NCBI GenBank assembly: GCA_937959265.1
Contig: CALGMA010000044.1
Location: 1 to 64,000, forward strand
Direction of reading: 5' to 3'
From: an uncultured Anaerolineae bacterium
GTDB lineage: Bacteria; Chloroflexota; Anaerolineae; J036; Brachytrichaceae
Length of the DNA stretch: 64,000 nt
Shown here: positions 33,414 through 41,866 of the stretch, piece after piece
How the letters are laid out: every line of letters begins with the position of its first letter
Position numbering within the stretch: the stretch's first letter is position 1
Notes under the pieces: model-generated
Databases searched by the model: none
Told to the model about the DNA's origin: nothing
The model's input: only the letters and a program-made list of their open reading frames with translations
Program-made: the position numbers and the translations under genes

Positions 33414-34834
33414 AGGCCAAAGAGCTTGCGGAACACGCCGAGCGACAGCGCAGCGTCCGGCAACGCGAACCACACCCAACCCAGCGCCACGAAGTGAAAG
33501 GTGAGCAGCGCGCCCGCCGCGTTTGTTGCGCGCTGCAGGTGCGGTCGCTCCTGCAAGGAGGTCAATCGCGCCTTGGCGAAGTCGGCCCAGCGATTGTGTA
33601 GGAACAGCCCAGCGCCGTGCCACAGCCCCCACAGGGCGAAGTTCAACGTGACGCCGTGCCACACGCCGATGAGCAGCATGGTCGTCACCTGGCCGACGAA
33701 TATGATCGCCGGCGTCGCCCACGCGCGCGTCCGCAGCGCGCGGGTGAGCGGGTTGAAGTAGTAGGCGCGAAACCACTGCGCCAGCGACATGTGCCAACTG
33801 TTCCAAAACTGGGTCAGGTTGGGCTTGAGATAGGGACGGTTGAAGTTCTCCGGCAGCCGGACGCCGAAGATGCGCGCGACGCCAATGGCGATGTCGGTAT
33901 AGCCGCCGAAGTCAAAGTAGATGCGCCAGGCGTAGGCGTAGACGAGCAACCACATCCAGCCGGCGCCTTGCGCCTGCGTCGCATTGATCTCGTTGAGCGC
34001 CAGGAGTGCCAGCCAGTCGGCCAGGACGAACTTCTTGAACGCGCCGATGGCGATGCGCCGCGCGCCCTCGGTTGCGTCGGGCCAGTTGAAGGCGAACGGC
34101 GCGCGCAGGTCCTTGAGGAAGCGATCCGGCCGGTCAATCGGCCCGGCGATCAGCGCCGGCGCGAAGACGGCGTAGGTGACGAACTCGCGCAGCGACATAG
34201 CCGGCAGCCGGCCCGACGCGCGCTCGCGCAGCGCCGCGATCAACCGGAAGCAAATGTAAGAGAACCCCAGCCAACGCACGTCGAGCGCCGACGCCTGCGC
34301 CGCCGATTGACCTTGTGTGACGCGCAGGAGCGCAGCGAACGCCTGGGTGAGCGGCTCGTATTTCAGCGCGAACAACAGCGCCACCAGCGCGATGACCAGC
34401 GCCGTCGTCCACGCCGACCGTGGGCCGATGATGCGGCCGGCGGCGACGGCCAACAGCGCGGTGATCGCCAGCGCCGCCAGCACACTCAGCACCGCCGGCG
34501 GCGAGGTGCGCGTGATCAACGCGCTGAGCGGCTCGACGAAGCGCAAAGCAGCGATCCCCAGCGCAATGCCGCCGATGAGCGCCGCATCGGTCAACGTCGC
34601 CCGATCCGGCTGCCGGTGCGTCGCAAGGGCCGACGACGTCGCCGCCCAAACGATGACCGTCAGCGCGAGTGAAGCCGTCGGCAGCCAGAAATCCATCTGA
34701 CGGATGGGCATGGCCGGTTGCAATGCGTAGAGCGCCAGGACGCTGGCCGCGAACAAGGCGAGATTGCGCGCCGGGGCCTGAGCGAGCGCCAAGCGACCCG
34801 CAGCCGCCGGCGGGGAGGTCTCGGTCGCAAGCAT
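33410..34834 (-). CDS. MBOAT-family membrane acyltransferase (Dlt-like cassette, DltB role)
   Basis: This 474-residue polytopic protein belongs to the membrane-bound O-acyltransferase family. The diagnostic RPYLKPNLTQFWNSWHMSLAQWF block and the catalytic-His block LLIGVWHGVTLNFALWGLWHG are present. About 12 membrane helices are predicted. In Dlt systems the MBOAT protein moves the acyl group from the carrier protein across the membrane to the DltX microprotein. It starts directly after the stop of a 42-residue DltX-like ORF and ends overlapping the SGNH gene. Confidence 0.9.
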   Translation of the reverse strand: MLATETSPPAAAGRLALAQAPARNLALFAASVLALYALQPAMPIRQMDFWLPTASLALTVIVWAATSSALATHRQPDRATLTDAALIGGIALGIAALRFVEPLSALITRTSPPAVLSVLAALAITALLAVAAGRIIGPRSAWTTALVIALVALLFALKYEPLTQAFAALLRVTQGQSAAQASALDVRWLGFSYICFRLIAALRERASGRLPAMSLREFVTYAVFAPALIAGPIDRPDRFLKDLRAPFAFNWPDATEGARRIAIGAFKKFVLADWLALLALNEINATQAQGAGWMWLLVYAYAWRIYFDFGGYTDIAIGVARIFGVRLPENFNRPYLKPNLTQFWNSWHMSLAQWFRAYYFNPLTRALRTRAWATPAIIFVGQVTTMLLIGVWHGVTLNFALWGLWHGAGLFLHNRWADFAKARLTSLQERPHLQRATNAAGALLTFHFVALGWVWFALPDAALSLGVFRKLFGL

Positions 34835-34963
34835 TCAGAAGCCCTGATAGATCCACTGAGGCGCGCTATCGGCGGAGGCGACGACCAGCGCGAGGATGAG
34901 CAAGCACAACAACAGCGCGATCAGGTTCTCGCGCGAGAAGACGCGGCGGCAAAACCGTTGCAT
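34835..34963 (-). CDS. DltX-like membrane microprotein
   Basis: This 42-residue ORF (ATG at 34963-34961) abuts the MBOAT start with no gap. It has a basic N-terminus (M-Q-R-F-C-R-R), a single hydrophobic helix (about residues 14-29) and ends in WIYQGF. DltX of Gram-positive dlt operons has the same architecture: one membrane helix and a conserved C-terminal aromatic tail of the type F-x-Y-x-x-F, whose Tyr is the proposed acyl carrier in trans-membrane transfer. Here the first aromatic is Trp. With MBOAT, SGNH, carrier protein and adenylating enzyme following, this completes a five-gene Dlt-like set. A TAGAAT -10 box lies 7 nt upstream. Confidence 0.75.
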   Translation of the reverse strand: MQRFCRRVFSRENLIALLLCLLILALVVASADSAPQWIYQGF

Positions 34964-34970
34964 CCGACAA

Positions 34971-34976
34971 ATTCTA
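34971..34976 (-). promoter_or_regulatory. -10 box (leaderless type) of the Dlt-like cassette
   Basis: TAGAAT on the minus strand ends 7 nt before the ATG of the DltX-like gene. No TTGACA-like -35 is seen at the right distance. Confidence 0.5.
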
Positions 34977-35094
34977 CCCAGAGCCTACCCGCCCGCGCCC
35001 CCTTTCGCCTGCCCCGCTGATCCTTCCTGCGTCCACTCTCTCGCCGGCAATACACCCTAGCCTTGTGGCATGCGTGGAGATGCGCCTTGTCCAA

Positions 35095-36378
35095 TCAGCC
35101 TCCCACCGGTCGTGCAACCGCCCGATAGCCGCGCAGCACTGGGAACCGCGCCGCCACCCACAATGTGAGCAGCACGGTAATGATGCCGCCGCTCACCACG
35201 CTGAAGGGCACGCCGAACGCGGCCGCAACCAGGCCGGCTTCCAACTCGCCGAGCTGCGGCCCGCCGATGAAGAAGACCATGTTCACGCCCACCATGCGGC
35301 CACGCAGCGCATCGGGCGTATGCATCTGGCGGATGATGTTGCGGATGACCGTCGAGACAGTATCGGCCGCGCCGGTCAGGGCGAAGCAGAAATAGGACAG
35401 CGCAAAGTTCGTCGCAATGCCAAAGAGCGCGGTAGCTGCGCCGAAGACCAGCACACTGCCGATCAGCACTGCGCCCTGGCGTTGGATCTCCCGGCGCAGC
35501 GAGGTGACCACGCCGGCAATTACCGATCCCAGTGCCGAGGCGGTGGAGAGCAAACCATACCCCGCGGCATCGGTGCGCAGGATCTCTGCGGCGATGATCG
35601 GCAGCATGGTGCGCGCCGACGAAAAGAACGTGGCAAAGAAGTCCAGCAGCATGGTGCTGGCGATCATCGGCGAGCGGAACACGAAGCGCAGTCCCTCGCC
35701 GATGGCGCGCAGGCTGACGGCGTTGCTGCGCGCATGGCGCGCATCGTCGCGATACCTCATCATCAGCAGCGCGACGATGACGCACAGGAACGAGAGGGCG
35801 TTCAGCGCATAGATCACGCCCACGTTTGCCACGCCGATCAGCGCACCGGCAATGGCCGGGCCGGCGATGCTGGCGATCTGCATACCCAGCGTGTTCAGGC
35901 TCACAGCGTTGGTGAAGTGTTCGCGCGGGACGATGTTCGGCAAGAGCGCCTGGCGCGCGGGGTTGCCAAACGCCGTCGCCGCCGCGATGCCCGCCGTGGC
36001 GAGGTAGATCGGCCACACAGCCGTATTGCCGCACAGCGCCAGCACAGCCAATGCAGCGGCGAACAATAGTGAAACGACCGACGCCCACAGCATCAACCCC
36101 TGTCGGTCGCGCGCATCGGCCAACGCGCCGCCGACCAATGCAAACGCGATGATCGGCAACACACGCACCAAGCCGAGCGCGCCCAAGCCAAGCGCATCGG
36201 CGGCCAGCGTGACCGACGCGCCAGATACCTCCCAGGTGATCGTCCGGCCGCGCAACAAGGCGAAGATGTCCCAGTTGACCGCCGTCAGTTGCATCTGCGA
36301 ACCGACGAACGAGGCGAATTGGCCAAGCCAGAGCAAACGAAAATCGCGATGTTGGAGCGCAGGCAGGCGCTGAAGCAC
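35095..36378 (-). CDS. MFS transporter (enterobactin-exporter/DHA3-like)
   Basis: This 427-residue transporter has about 12 membrane helices. The start LPALQHRDFRLLWLGQFASFVGSQMQ and the loop ADARDRQGLM are typical of the DHA3/EntS-like MFS drug and siderophore exporters. The start codon is uncertain: GTG 36378 directly precedes the family start and lies 9 nt after a TACAAT box (36393-36388); an ATG at 36423 would add 15 residues and nearly touch the divergent prfB start. The substrate is unknown. Confidence 0.85.
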   Translation of the reverse strand: MLQRLPALQHRDFRLLWLGQFASFVGSQMQLTAVNWDIFALLRGRTITWEVSGASVTLAADALGLGALGLVRVLPIIAFALVGGALADARDRQGLMLWASVVSLLFAAALAVLALCGNTAVWPIYLATAGIAAATAFGNPARQALLPNIVPREHFTNAVSLNTLGMQIASIAGPAIAGALIGVANVGVIYALNALSFLCVIVALLMMRYRDDARHARSNAVSLRAIGEGLRFVFRSPMIASTMLLDFFATFFSSARTMLPIIAAEILRTDAAGYGLLSTASALGSVIAGVVTSLRREIQRQGAVLIGSVLVFGAATALFGIATNFALSYFCFALTGAADTVSTVIRNIIRQMHTPDALRGRMVGVNMVFFIGGPQLGELEAGLVAAAFGVPFSVVSGGIITVLLTLWVAARFPVLRGYRAVARPVGG

Positions 36379-36433
36379 AACACCGCAATTGTAGACGTCG
36401 GCAAGCTGTTTTCCTGCTATCATCGGTCTTGCT

Positions 36434-37547
36434 ATGCTGGAAGTGCTCACCTCACTGAAAGACAGGCTGGCCGATGCCCAGGCGCGCATCGCCGACCTGC
36501 GGGAGCGTCTTTGACATCGCCGCGAAAGAGCGGCGCATTCGCGAGATTGAGACGCTGACATCGGACGCAAACTTCTGGAATGACCCCGTCCGCGCGCAGG
36601 CATTGATGCGCGAGATGGCGACGCTCAAAGCGAGCGTGGACGCTCACGAACAGCTCTTGCAACGCGCTTCGGACGCGGCGGTGATGATCGAGCTGGCCGA
36701 TGAGAGCGATGACGAAGCGGCGGCGCGCGACGCGGAGGGCGAAGTCCGCGCACTAGAGGCAGCGCTCGAGCGCGCCGAGCGCGCGTTGATGTTCTCCGGC
36801 AAATACGACCACGCCGACGCGATCCTCACGATTCAGCCGGGCGCCGGCGGCGTGGATGCGCAGGACTGGGCCGAGATGCTGTATCACATGTACCTGCGCT
36901 GGGCCGAACGACACGGTTTCAAGGCGAGCGAAATTGACTACACCCCCGCAGAAGTGGCCGGCATCAAGAACGTCACGCTGCAAATCTCCGGCGACCGCGC
37001 CTATGGCTACTTGCGCAGCGAGCGCGGTGTGCACCGCCTGGTGCGCCTATCGCCGTTCAACGCCGGTAACACCCGCGAGACGTCGTTCGCCCGCGTGGAC
37101 GTGTATCCCGACATCCAGGACGGCGACATCCACATCGAGATCAACCCGAACGACCTGGAGATAGACACCTACCGCTCGCAAGGCGCCGGAGGGCAGAACG
37201 TCCAGAAAAACGAGAGCGCCGTGCGCATCAAGCACATCCCAACCGGCATCGTCGTCACCTGCCAGGATCAACGCAGCCAGACGCAAAACCGCGAGCGCGC
37301 CATGCACATTTTGAAGGTGCGGTTACAGGAGCTGGAGGAGCGCCGGCGCGAGGCCGAGTTGCGCCAGTTGCGCGGCGAGCACGTGGACGCCGAGTTCGGC
37401 AACCAGATTCGCAACTACGTACTGCATCCCTACCGGCTTGTGAAGGACACGCGCACCGGCTACGAAACCAGTCAGACCGACGAAGTGCTGGACGGCGACT
37501 TGGATGCCTTCATGGAAGCCTATTTGAAATCGAGGATCGAGGGTTGA
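36434..37547 (+). CDS. prfB: Peptide chain release factor 2, with programmed +1 frameshift
   Basis: RF2 recognises UGA and UAA stop codons and releases the finished protein. The first 26 codons (from ATG 36434) end in CTT followed by TGA (36512-36514); a +1 shift at CTT-TGA-C joins them to the long downstream frame, giving about 370 residues. Specificity motif SPF (LSPFNAGNTRET) and the catalytic GGQ (QGAGGQNVQKNESAVR) are visible. A TATCAT -10-like box (36418-36423) lies 10 nt before the ATG. The last codons (SRIEG) are formed by the start of an intergenic inverted repeat. Confidence 0.95.
36501..36515 (+). promoter_or_regulatory. Programmed +1 frameshift site of prfB
   Basis: GGGAGCGT-CTT-TGA-C: a Shine-Dalgarno-like GGGAG a few bases before a slippery CTT and the in-frame TGA followed by C. 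This is the classical RF2 autoregulatory arrangement, in which low RF2 favours frameshifting. Confidence 0.93.
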
Positions 37548-37588
37548 GAGTTGAGGACGAAGCGAGCACAGGCTTCCCTCCTCGATTT
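37527..37588. repeat. Inverted repeat at the prfB 3' end
   Basis: AAATCGAGGA (37527-37536) is repeated inverted at 37579-37588. The left arm contains the last codons of prfB and the middle carries GAGGGTTGAGAGTTGAGG, a low-complexity purine pattern. It resembles small dispersed intergenic repeats. Confidence 0.5.
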
Positions 37589-37609
37589 TCGATTCCGGGT
37601 ACACCATTC

Positions 37610-38227
37610 ATGAAACTGCTGGCCGTCAGCGATGAGGTCGTCGCATGGATCCACAGCCCACAACTTGCGGAGCGCTGCCGAGATGTGGACATCGTGCTGA
37701 GCTGCGGCGACTTGCCCAACGACTATCTCGAGTACATCGCGACGATGCTCGGCAAGCCCTGCTTCTATGTGCATGGCAACCACGACCGCGAAGACCGGCG
37801 CGGGCTGGAGGGATGGATTAACCTCGACCTGCAGCGCTACCGGCTGGGCGCGCTGCGGCTGGCGGGCCTAGAAGGCAGCCCGCGCTACAAACCCGGCGCG
37901 CCCTTCCAATACACGCAGAGCGACCAGTGGCTCCGCGCATTCTGGTTGGCGCGCAAGATGGCGCAGGGGCTGGCGCGTTGGGGTCGCGGCGCGGATATCG
38001 TGATTAGCCACGCGCCGCTGCGCGGCATCCACGACGGGAGCGATCCGGCGCACATCGGCTTCGACGCGTTCAACTGGCTGGTCAAGGCGTTCAAGCCGCG
38101 CCTGTGGCTGCACGGCCACCAACACCGCAACTATGCGCCGATGCAGGCGCGCGAAACCCGGCTCGACCAGACGCTCATCGTGAACGTGCATCCCTATCGC
38201 ATCCTCGAATTTCCGGACCGGCCATGA
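37610..38227 (+). CDS. Calcineurin-like metallophosphoesterase
   Basis: This 205-residue protein has the metallophosphoesterase metal motifs: VLSCGDLPNDY (GD) near residue 35, VHGNHDRED (GNHD), SHAPLRG and LHGHQH (GHxH). The first Asp-x-His is not obvious: the start reads LLAVSDEVVAW. It may hydrolyse a phosphodiester or nucleotide; the substrate is unknown. The start at 37610 (MKLLAVSD) is preferred over an earlier in-frame codon inside the repeat. The stop overlaps the next gene by 4 bp (ATGA). Confidence 0.85.
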   Translation: MKLLAVSDEVVAWIHSPQLAERCRDVDIVLSCGDLPNDYLEYIATMLGKPCFYVHGNHDREDRRGLEGWINLDLQRYRLGALRLAGLEGSPRYKPGAPFQYTQSDQWLRAFWLARKMAQGLARWGRGADIVISHAPLRGIHDGSDPAHIGFDAFNWLVKAFKPRLWLHGHQHRNYAPMQARETRLDQTLIVNVHPYRILEFPDRP

Positions 38228-38886
38228 CCCAAATCCCGCACACGTTCTCCAGGCGCATCACGCGCCGCATCAGCCTCGACTATCTGCTGCACCTGCCACC
38301 CGGTTATTCGCGCCGAGGCAGGTTCCCGCTCATTCTCTTCCTGCATGGCTCAGGCGAGCGCGGTTCGAACGTCGAGGTCGTGAAGCGACACGGCATCCCC
38401 AAGGCAGTTGTGCAGTGGACCGACTTTCCCTTCATCACCGTCTCCCCCCAATGTCCCGAACACACGACCTGGATCATGCAGGCTGACGCGTTGTTGCTGC
38501 TCCTGGACGACGTGATGCGCCGCTACGCAGTAGACCCGGCGCGGGTATACCTCACCGGCCTGAGCATGGGCGGCTACGGCGCCTGGTATCTGGGCAGCGA
38601 GCACCCCGAACGATTCGCCGCAGTTGTCCCGGTCTGCGGCGGGTTCAACGGGTTGTTGGGCTATCCGGAGCGCGTATGCGGCTTGCGTTATACGCCGGTA
38701 TGGGCATTCCACGGCGCAAAAGACAAGATCGTGTCGCCGAGCGAGTCGCGCATCCTGGTGCGCAAGCTGCGCAGTTGCGGCGGAAGCGTCCGGCTGACGA
38801 TCTACCCTGATGCCGGACACGACTGTTGGACGCGTACCTACGCCAACCCCAGGCTCTACGCGTGGCTTGCACAGCAGCGGCGCTGA
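38224..38886 (+). CDS. Alpha/beta hydrolase, dienelactone/polyhydroxyalkanoate-esterase-like
   Basis: This 220-residue esterase has the oxyanion segment LFLHGSGERG, the nucleophile elbow GLSMGGYGAW, and a C-terminal acid/His region FHGAKDKIV and DAGHDCW. Members are often called predicted peptidases or phospholipase-like esterases. No signal peptide is seen, so the protein is probably cytoplasmic. It is translationally coupled to the phosphoesterase gene by an ATGA overlap. The substrate is unknown. Confidence 0.87.
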   Translation: MTQIPHTFSRRITRRISLDYLLHLPPGYSRRGRFPLILFLHGSGERGSNVEVVKRHGIPKAVVQWTDFPFITVSPQCPEHTTWIMQADALLLLLDDVMRRYAVDPARVYLTGLSMGGYGAWYLGSEHPERFAAVVPVCGGFNGLLGYPERVCGLRYTPVWAFHGAKDKIVSPSESRILVRKLRSCGGSVRLTIYPDAGHDCWTRTYANPRLYAWLAQQRR

Positions 38887-38890
38887 TGCT

Positions 38891-39454
38891 TCACCGGCCC
38901 TGCTGCCTGGAGGCCAGCGCTTGCGCGGCTTTGGCGTAATCCCCGCGCGTGCGCGTCTCGGCGATCAACGCGCCGGCAAACCACATCGTGTTGACGGCGA
39001 GCAGTGCAATCCCGCCCGGCGCGCCGCCGATGGCGCACCAGGTCGCCGCTAGCGTACACAAGAACGCCGAGCTGGTCATGCCGGCGCCGAACATTATCGC
39101 TTGTGCGATCGGTGAAGCGGCTCGCAGAGATGCTCTGTCCACGTGCGCGGCAAAGAACGGCAAGCGCACGAAGAGTTGGCGCATGCCAGGCGGGTAGGCC
39201 GTGGCGTGCGTCGTTCCGCCGATCGAATAGTGTGTAAAGCGAATGCCGACCAAGCGCCCTACCAGCCAATGTGCCGCTGCATGTACGCTGAAGTAGATCA
39301 GCAGATAGCCGGCGATCATGCCAGCAATGCGGAACTCGATCGCAACGCCGCTCATGCTCAATGCAAGCGCCGCGACGCCGCCGGCCAGCATCACGCCCTG
39401 GACGGCGTTGCCGGCGGTGATGCTCAGCCGTGCGCGTTCAACCCGTCGCGCCAT
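38891..39454 (-). CDS. Membrane protein with degenerate M50-like HxxxH motif
   Basis: This 187-residue protein has about four membrane helices. One helix contains SVHAAAHWLVGRLVGI, which resembles the zinc-binding HExxH helix of M50/site-2 proteases but has Ala in place of the catalytic Glu. A C-terminal motif of the family (N-x-x-P-x-x-x-L-D-G) is not recognisable. It could be an inactive member or an unrelated protein. The start overlaps the end of the glycosyltransferase gene by 17 bp on the same strand. Confidence 0.7.
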   Translation of the reverse strand: MARRVERARLSITAGNAVQGVMLAGGVAALALSMSGVAIEFRIAGMIAGYLLIYFSVHAAAHWLVGRLVGIRFTHYSIGGTTHATAYPPGMRQLFVRLPFFAAHVDRASLRAASPIAQAIMFGAGMTSSAFLCTLAATWCAIGGAPGGIALLAVNTMWFAGALIAETRTRGDYAKAAQALASRQQGR

Positions 39455-40313
39455 CGCCAGCCTGGCGGTACTGCGCCGGCACCAATTGCATCGCCAGCCA
39501 ACGCTTGAGCGGTGTGTAATGCTTGCGATAGTAGCGCTGCCGGCTGCGCCACTTCAGCTGCTCAGCACGTTCGCTGACCTGCCCGCTGCTTGCTCCACCG
39601 TAGTGCGTAACAACCGCCTGCGGCACACACCAGATCTCCCAGCTGGCTTTGTGCATGCGCATCGCCCAATCCACCTCCTCGGCGTACATCTCGAGGCCTT
39701 CATCGAGCAGGCCGACCTGCCGGATGGTTTCGCCACGCGCGAACATTGCTGCACCAAGTGGGTGGCCAACCCGGAAGGGCGGTCCATCGTATTGCGCCGC
39801 GTTGTAGCGGCCATCCAGCCGGGTGTTGCGGAACCGCCACAAGACCGGTTGCGTTTCGAGCGCAAGCTGCACCAAACCTGGCAATGCGAACGCGCCGTGT
39901 TGCAGGCTGCCATCCGGGTTGAGCAGCTTCGGCCCGCACAACCCGCAGCGCGGATGCGCCCGCATGAACCCCAGCAATGCCCGGGCTGCGCCGGGATGCA
40001 CGACCGTGTCGGGGTTCAACAGCCAGGCGAATTGCGCATCGGGACTTGCTTGATCACTGCTCGCCCCTGGCTGGTAGACGCTCCGCAAGGCGAGGTTATT
40101 GCCCTTGACGTAGCCGATGTTCTCGTCACAGGCAATCAGTTCGACCGATGGGAACTCGGCGCGCACCATCGCCGGCGTGCTGTCGGTTGAGGCACTATCC
40201 ACGACGAGGATGCGGCGCGGAATGCCAGAGGCGTCAAGGTCCGCAATTAGCGAGGCAAGGCACGCGCGCAACAAGTCGCGCACGTTCCACGAGACGATGA
40301 CGACGGCCAACAT
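39438..40313 (-). CDS. Glycosyltransferase family 2 (rhamnosyltransferase-like)
   Basis: This 291-residue protein has a GT-A fold: VVIVSWNVRDLL at the start, VVDSASTDSTP for nucleotide binding, and WLLNPDTVVHPGA with the D-x-D-like NPDT. The block GPKLLNPDGSLQ is typical of WbbL-like rhamnosyltransferases acting on cell-surface polymers. No membrane segment is seen. GTG 40319 is an alternative start two codons earlier. It lies 18 bp from the lipoprotein gene upstream on the same strand. Confidence 0.9.
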   Translation of the reverse strand: MLAVVIVSWNVRDLLRACLASLIADLDASGIPRRILVVDSASTDSTPAMVRAEFPSVELIACDENIGYVKGNNLALRSVYQPGASSDQASPDAQFAWLLNPDTVVHPGAARALLGFMRAHPRCGLCGPKLLNPDGSLQHGAFALPGLVQLALETQPVLWRFRNTRLDGRYNAAQYDGPPFRVGHPLGAAMFARGETIRQVGLLDEGLEMYAEEVDWAMRMHKASWEIWCVPQAVVTHYGGASSGQVSERAEQLKWRSRQRYYRKHYTPLKRWLAMQLVPAQYRQAGDGATG

Positions 40314-40331
40314 GATCACTCGTCTTCAGCG

Positions 40332-41594
40332 TCACGGCTCGACCAGCGTGACGAGAATTGGCGTGACCCGGCTGTTGATGGGCGCGATCTCAACTTGTTC
40401 TTGGATCAACGCGCCCCAGATGCGAAATGGGTTGCGCACCGGCACGCGGTTGAGCACGATGCACCCCCGCACGACGACCTGCCGGCCGGGCGGGAGGTAA
40501 TACAACTTCACACCGTCGCGCGCGACGACCTCCAGCTCATCCAGCATGCCCACGCCCCAGCGCCAAGGATGGTCTTCGCCAGTGTTGGTCTCGAAATCTA
40601 CGCCCACGCGCCATACGCCTGGCTCCTCGGGGAAGCCCTTGGTGTAGCGATTGGTCTCCATGGTGTAGCAGTCGTTTGGATCGAATGGGCCGGCGGTGCG
40701 GATGGGCGTGCTGCTGACGTTGCGAATGGTGGTAGTGAAGTAGAGCGTGTCGCCCAACTTCATCGTCAATTCCGGCGTCGCGCCTACGCCCGACCACTGG
40801 ATGCCGTTGCCGTTGGGCTGTAACACGATCTCGGCCATCGGCCGGCCGCTGTCGGCGATCGTCAGCGGCGCTGTGACGACATCGCGCTGGCCGATGAGGT
40901 CCTCGGCTTCGGCGACGATGACATATTGCCCATCGGGCGGCGGGTCGGCGCCCAGGTCTATGCCGCCGTCGTAGTCATAGAAGTAACGCCCGGCAGGCAA
41001 CACCTCGTCCACTGGCAACCGCTGCAGCAGTCCCTCCTGGCGCGGCACGTCGTAGCGGAAGTTGTCCGGGCCGATCACATACACGCGCAGCTTGGCCGGC
41101 TGGGTAATGAACACGTTGATATACACATGGTCGTCTATCGCATCGCGGTTCGGCGTGATGACGTTCGTCGAGACGGTGAATTCCTCGATTTTGGGAAAGG
41201 GCAAGTCGGCCCCTGTGATCGTGAGCGTGCCGGTATGCGTCGCCGTCCGGCCGTCGAGCGCCGTCGCCTCCAGCGTCCAGATATATTCGCCGTCGGGCAG
41301 CAGGCGGCCATCCTCGACGATGCCGTTGAACAGATATTCGTATGGGCGAGGGATAGCCGGCCGCTCCACATCACGCCGAATGTCATAGCGCCGCCCCTGG
41401 CGATCGGTCAGATAGATCGAAATTCGCGCCGGGGCATTGACCCGATAGCTGATCCGGGCCAGGTCATCCTTACCGTCCGCATTCGGGCTGATCACGCTCG
41501 GCGCAACCAGCACCTCACTCACCGGCTGAGAATTGAAAGCGCAGGCCGCAAGCATGCCCATGAGCGCAAACAGCGCCCATACGCGTCGCATCAT
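40332..41594 (-). CDS. Secreted lipoprotein with repeated FlgD-like/Ig-like domains
   Basis: This 420-residue protein starts with a lipoprotein signal (MMRRVWALFALMGMLAAC, Cys18). Two related domains follow: VISPNADGKDDLARISYRV and VITPNRDAIDDHVYINVFI, the start of FlgD-like Ig-type folds (S-P-N-x-D-x-x-x-D). The C-terminal 150 residues are beta-rich and unknown. Function is probably structural at the cell surface. The start at 41594 is chosen because TATACT lies 7 nt before it; a longer frame to 41723 would overlap a divergent small lipoprotein gene. Confidence 0.8.
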   Translation of the reverse strand: MMRRVWALFALMGMLAACAFNSQPVSEVLVAPSVISPNADGKDDLARISYRVNAPARISIYLTDRQGRRYDIRRDVERPAIPRPYEYLFNGIVEDGRLLPDGEYIWTLEATALDGRTATHTGTLTITGADLPFPKIEEFTVSTNVITPNRDAIDDHVYINVFITQPAKLRVYVIGPDNFRYDVPRQEGLLQRLPVDEVLPAGRYFYDYDGGIDLGADPPPDGQYVIVAEAEDLIGQRDVVTAPLTIADSGRPMAEIVLQPNGNGIQWSGVGATPELTMKLGDTLYFTTTIRNVSSTPIRTAGPFDPNDCYTMETNRYTKGFPEEPGVWRVGVDFETNTGEDHPWRWGVGMLDELEVVARDGVKLYYLPPGRQVVVRGCIVLNRVPVRNPFRIWGALIQEQVEIAPINSRVTPILVTLVEP

Positions 41595-41601
41595 CGTTGC
41601 C

Positions 41602-41607
41602 AGTATA
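41602..41607 (-). promoter_or_regulatory. -10 box (leaderless type) for the 41594 lipoprotein gene
   Basis: TATACT on the minus strand ends exactly 7 nt before ATG 41594. Confidence 0.55.
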
Positions 41608-41689
41608 ACAGTCACCCTTGCACGATTGGCCATCCGTCGTGCGGTGGTTGCGCGACGTTGCGACAATTCATTAGGGGGAACCCGTAGAC

Positions 41690-41824
41690 ATGTCGCGCAA
41701 GAGGGTCTTTCAAGCAATTGCAATCACGGTGCTCACTACGGCGCTGCTATTTACCGCTTGCGGCGCAGCCGGACCGCTTTACACCCACACAACGATCAGC
41801 GTGCACTACGTCCACGCGCGATGA
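41690..41824 (+). CDS. Small lipoprotein, 44 residues
   Basis: This short ORF has a clear lipoprotein signal: basic S-R-K-R start, hydrophobic stretch and lipobox LFTAC, with a mature tail of about 22 residues ending in YTHTTISVHYVHAR. An AGGGGG site lies about 11 nt upstream of the ATG. It is divergent to the larger lipoprotein gene and 42 bp before radA. The tail has four His and two Tyr; function unknown. Confidence 0.6.
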   Translation: MSRKRVFQAIAITVLTTALLFTACGAAGPLYTHTTISVHYVHAR

Positions 41825-41854
41825 AGTGAATGTCCCTGCGCAGAACATCCGTGC

Positions 41855-41860
41855 TACACT
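41855..41860 (+). promoter_or_regulatory. -10 box (leaderless type) of radA
   Basis: TACACT ends 6 nt before ATG 41867. A -35 is not evident. Confidence 0.5.
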
Positions 41861-41866
41861 GCGGCC

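Noticed and set aside
33413-33806. N-terminal extension of the SGNH gene
   Set aside because: It lies inside MBOAT in another frame; the ATGA overlap at 33413 and the membrane helix right after it mark the true start.
36474-36540. Treating prfB as starting after the TGA, or as frameshifted by error
   Set aside because: The CTT-TGA-C site with upstream GGGAG is the known RF2 recoding signal.
41594-41723. N-terminal extension of the lipoprotein gene to 41723
   Set aside because: It would bury the signal peptide 43 residues in and overlap the divergent 44-residue lipoprotein gene.
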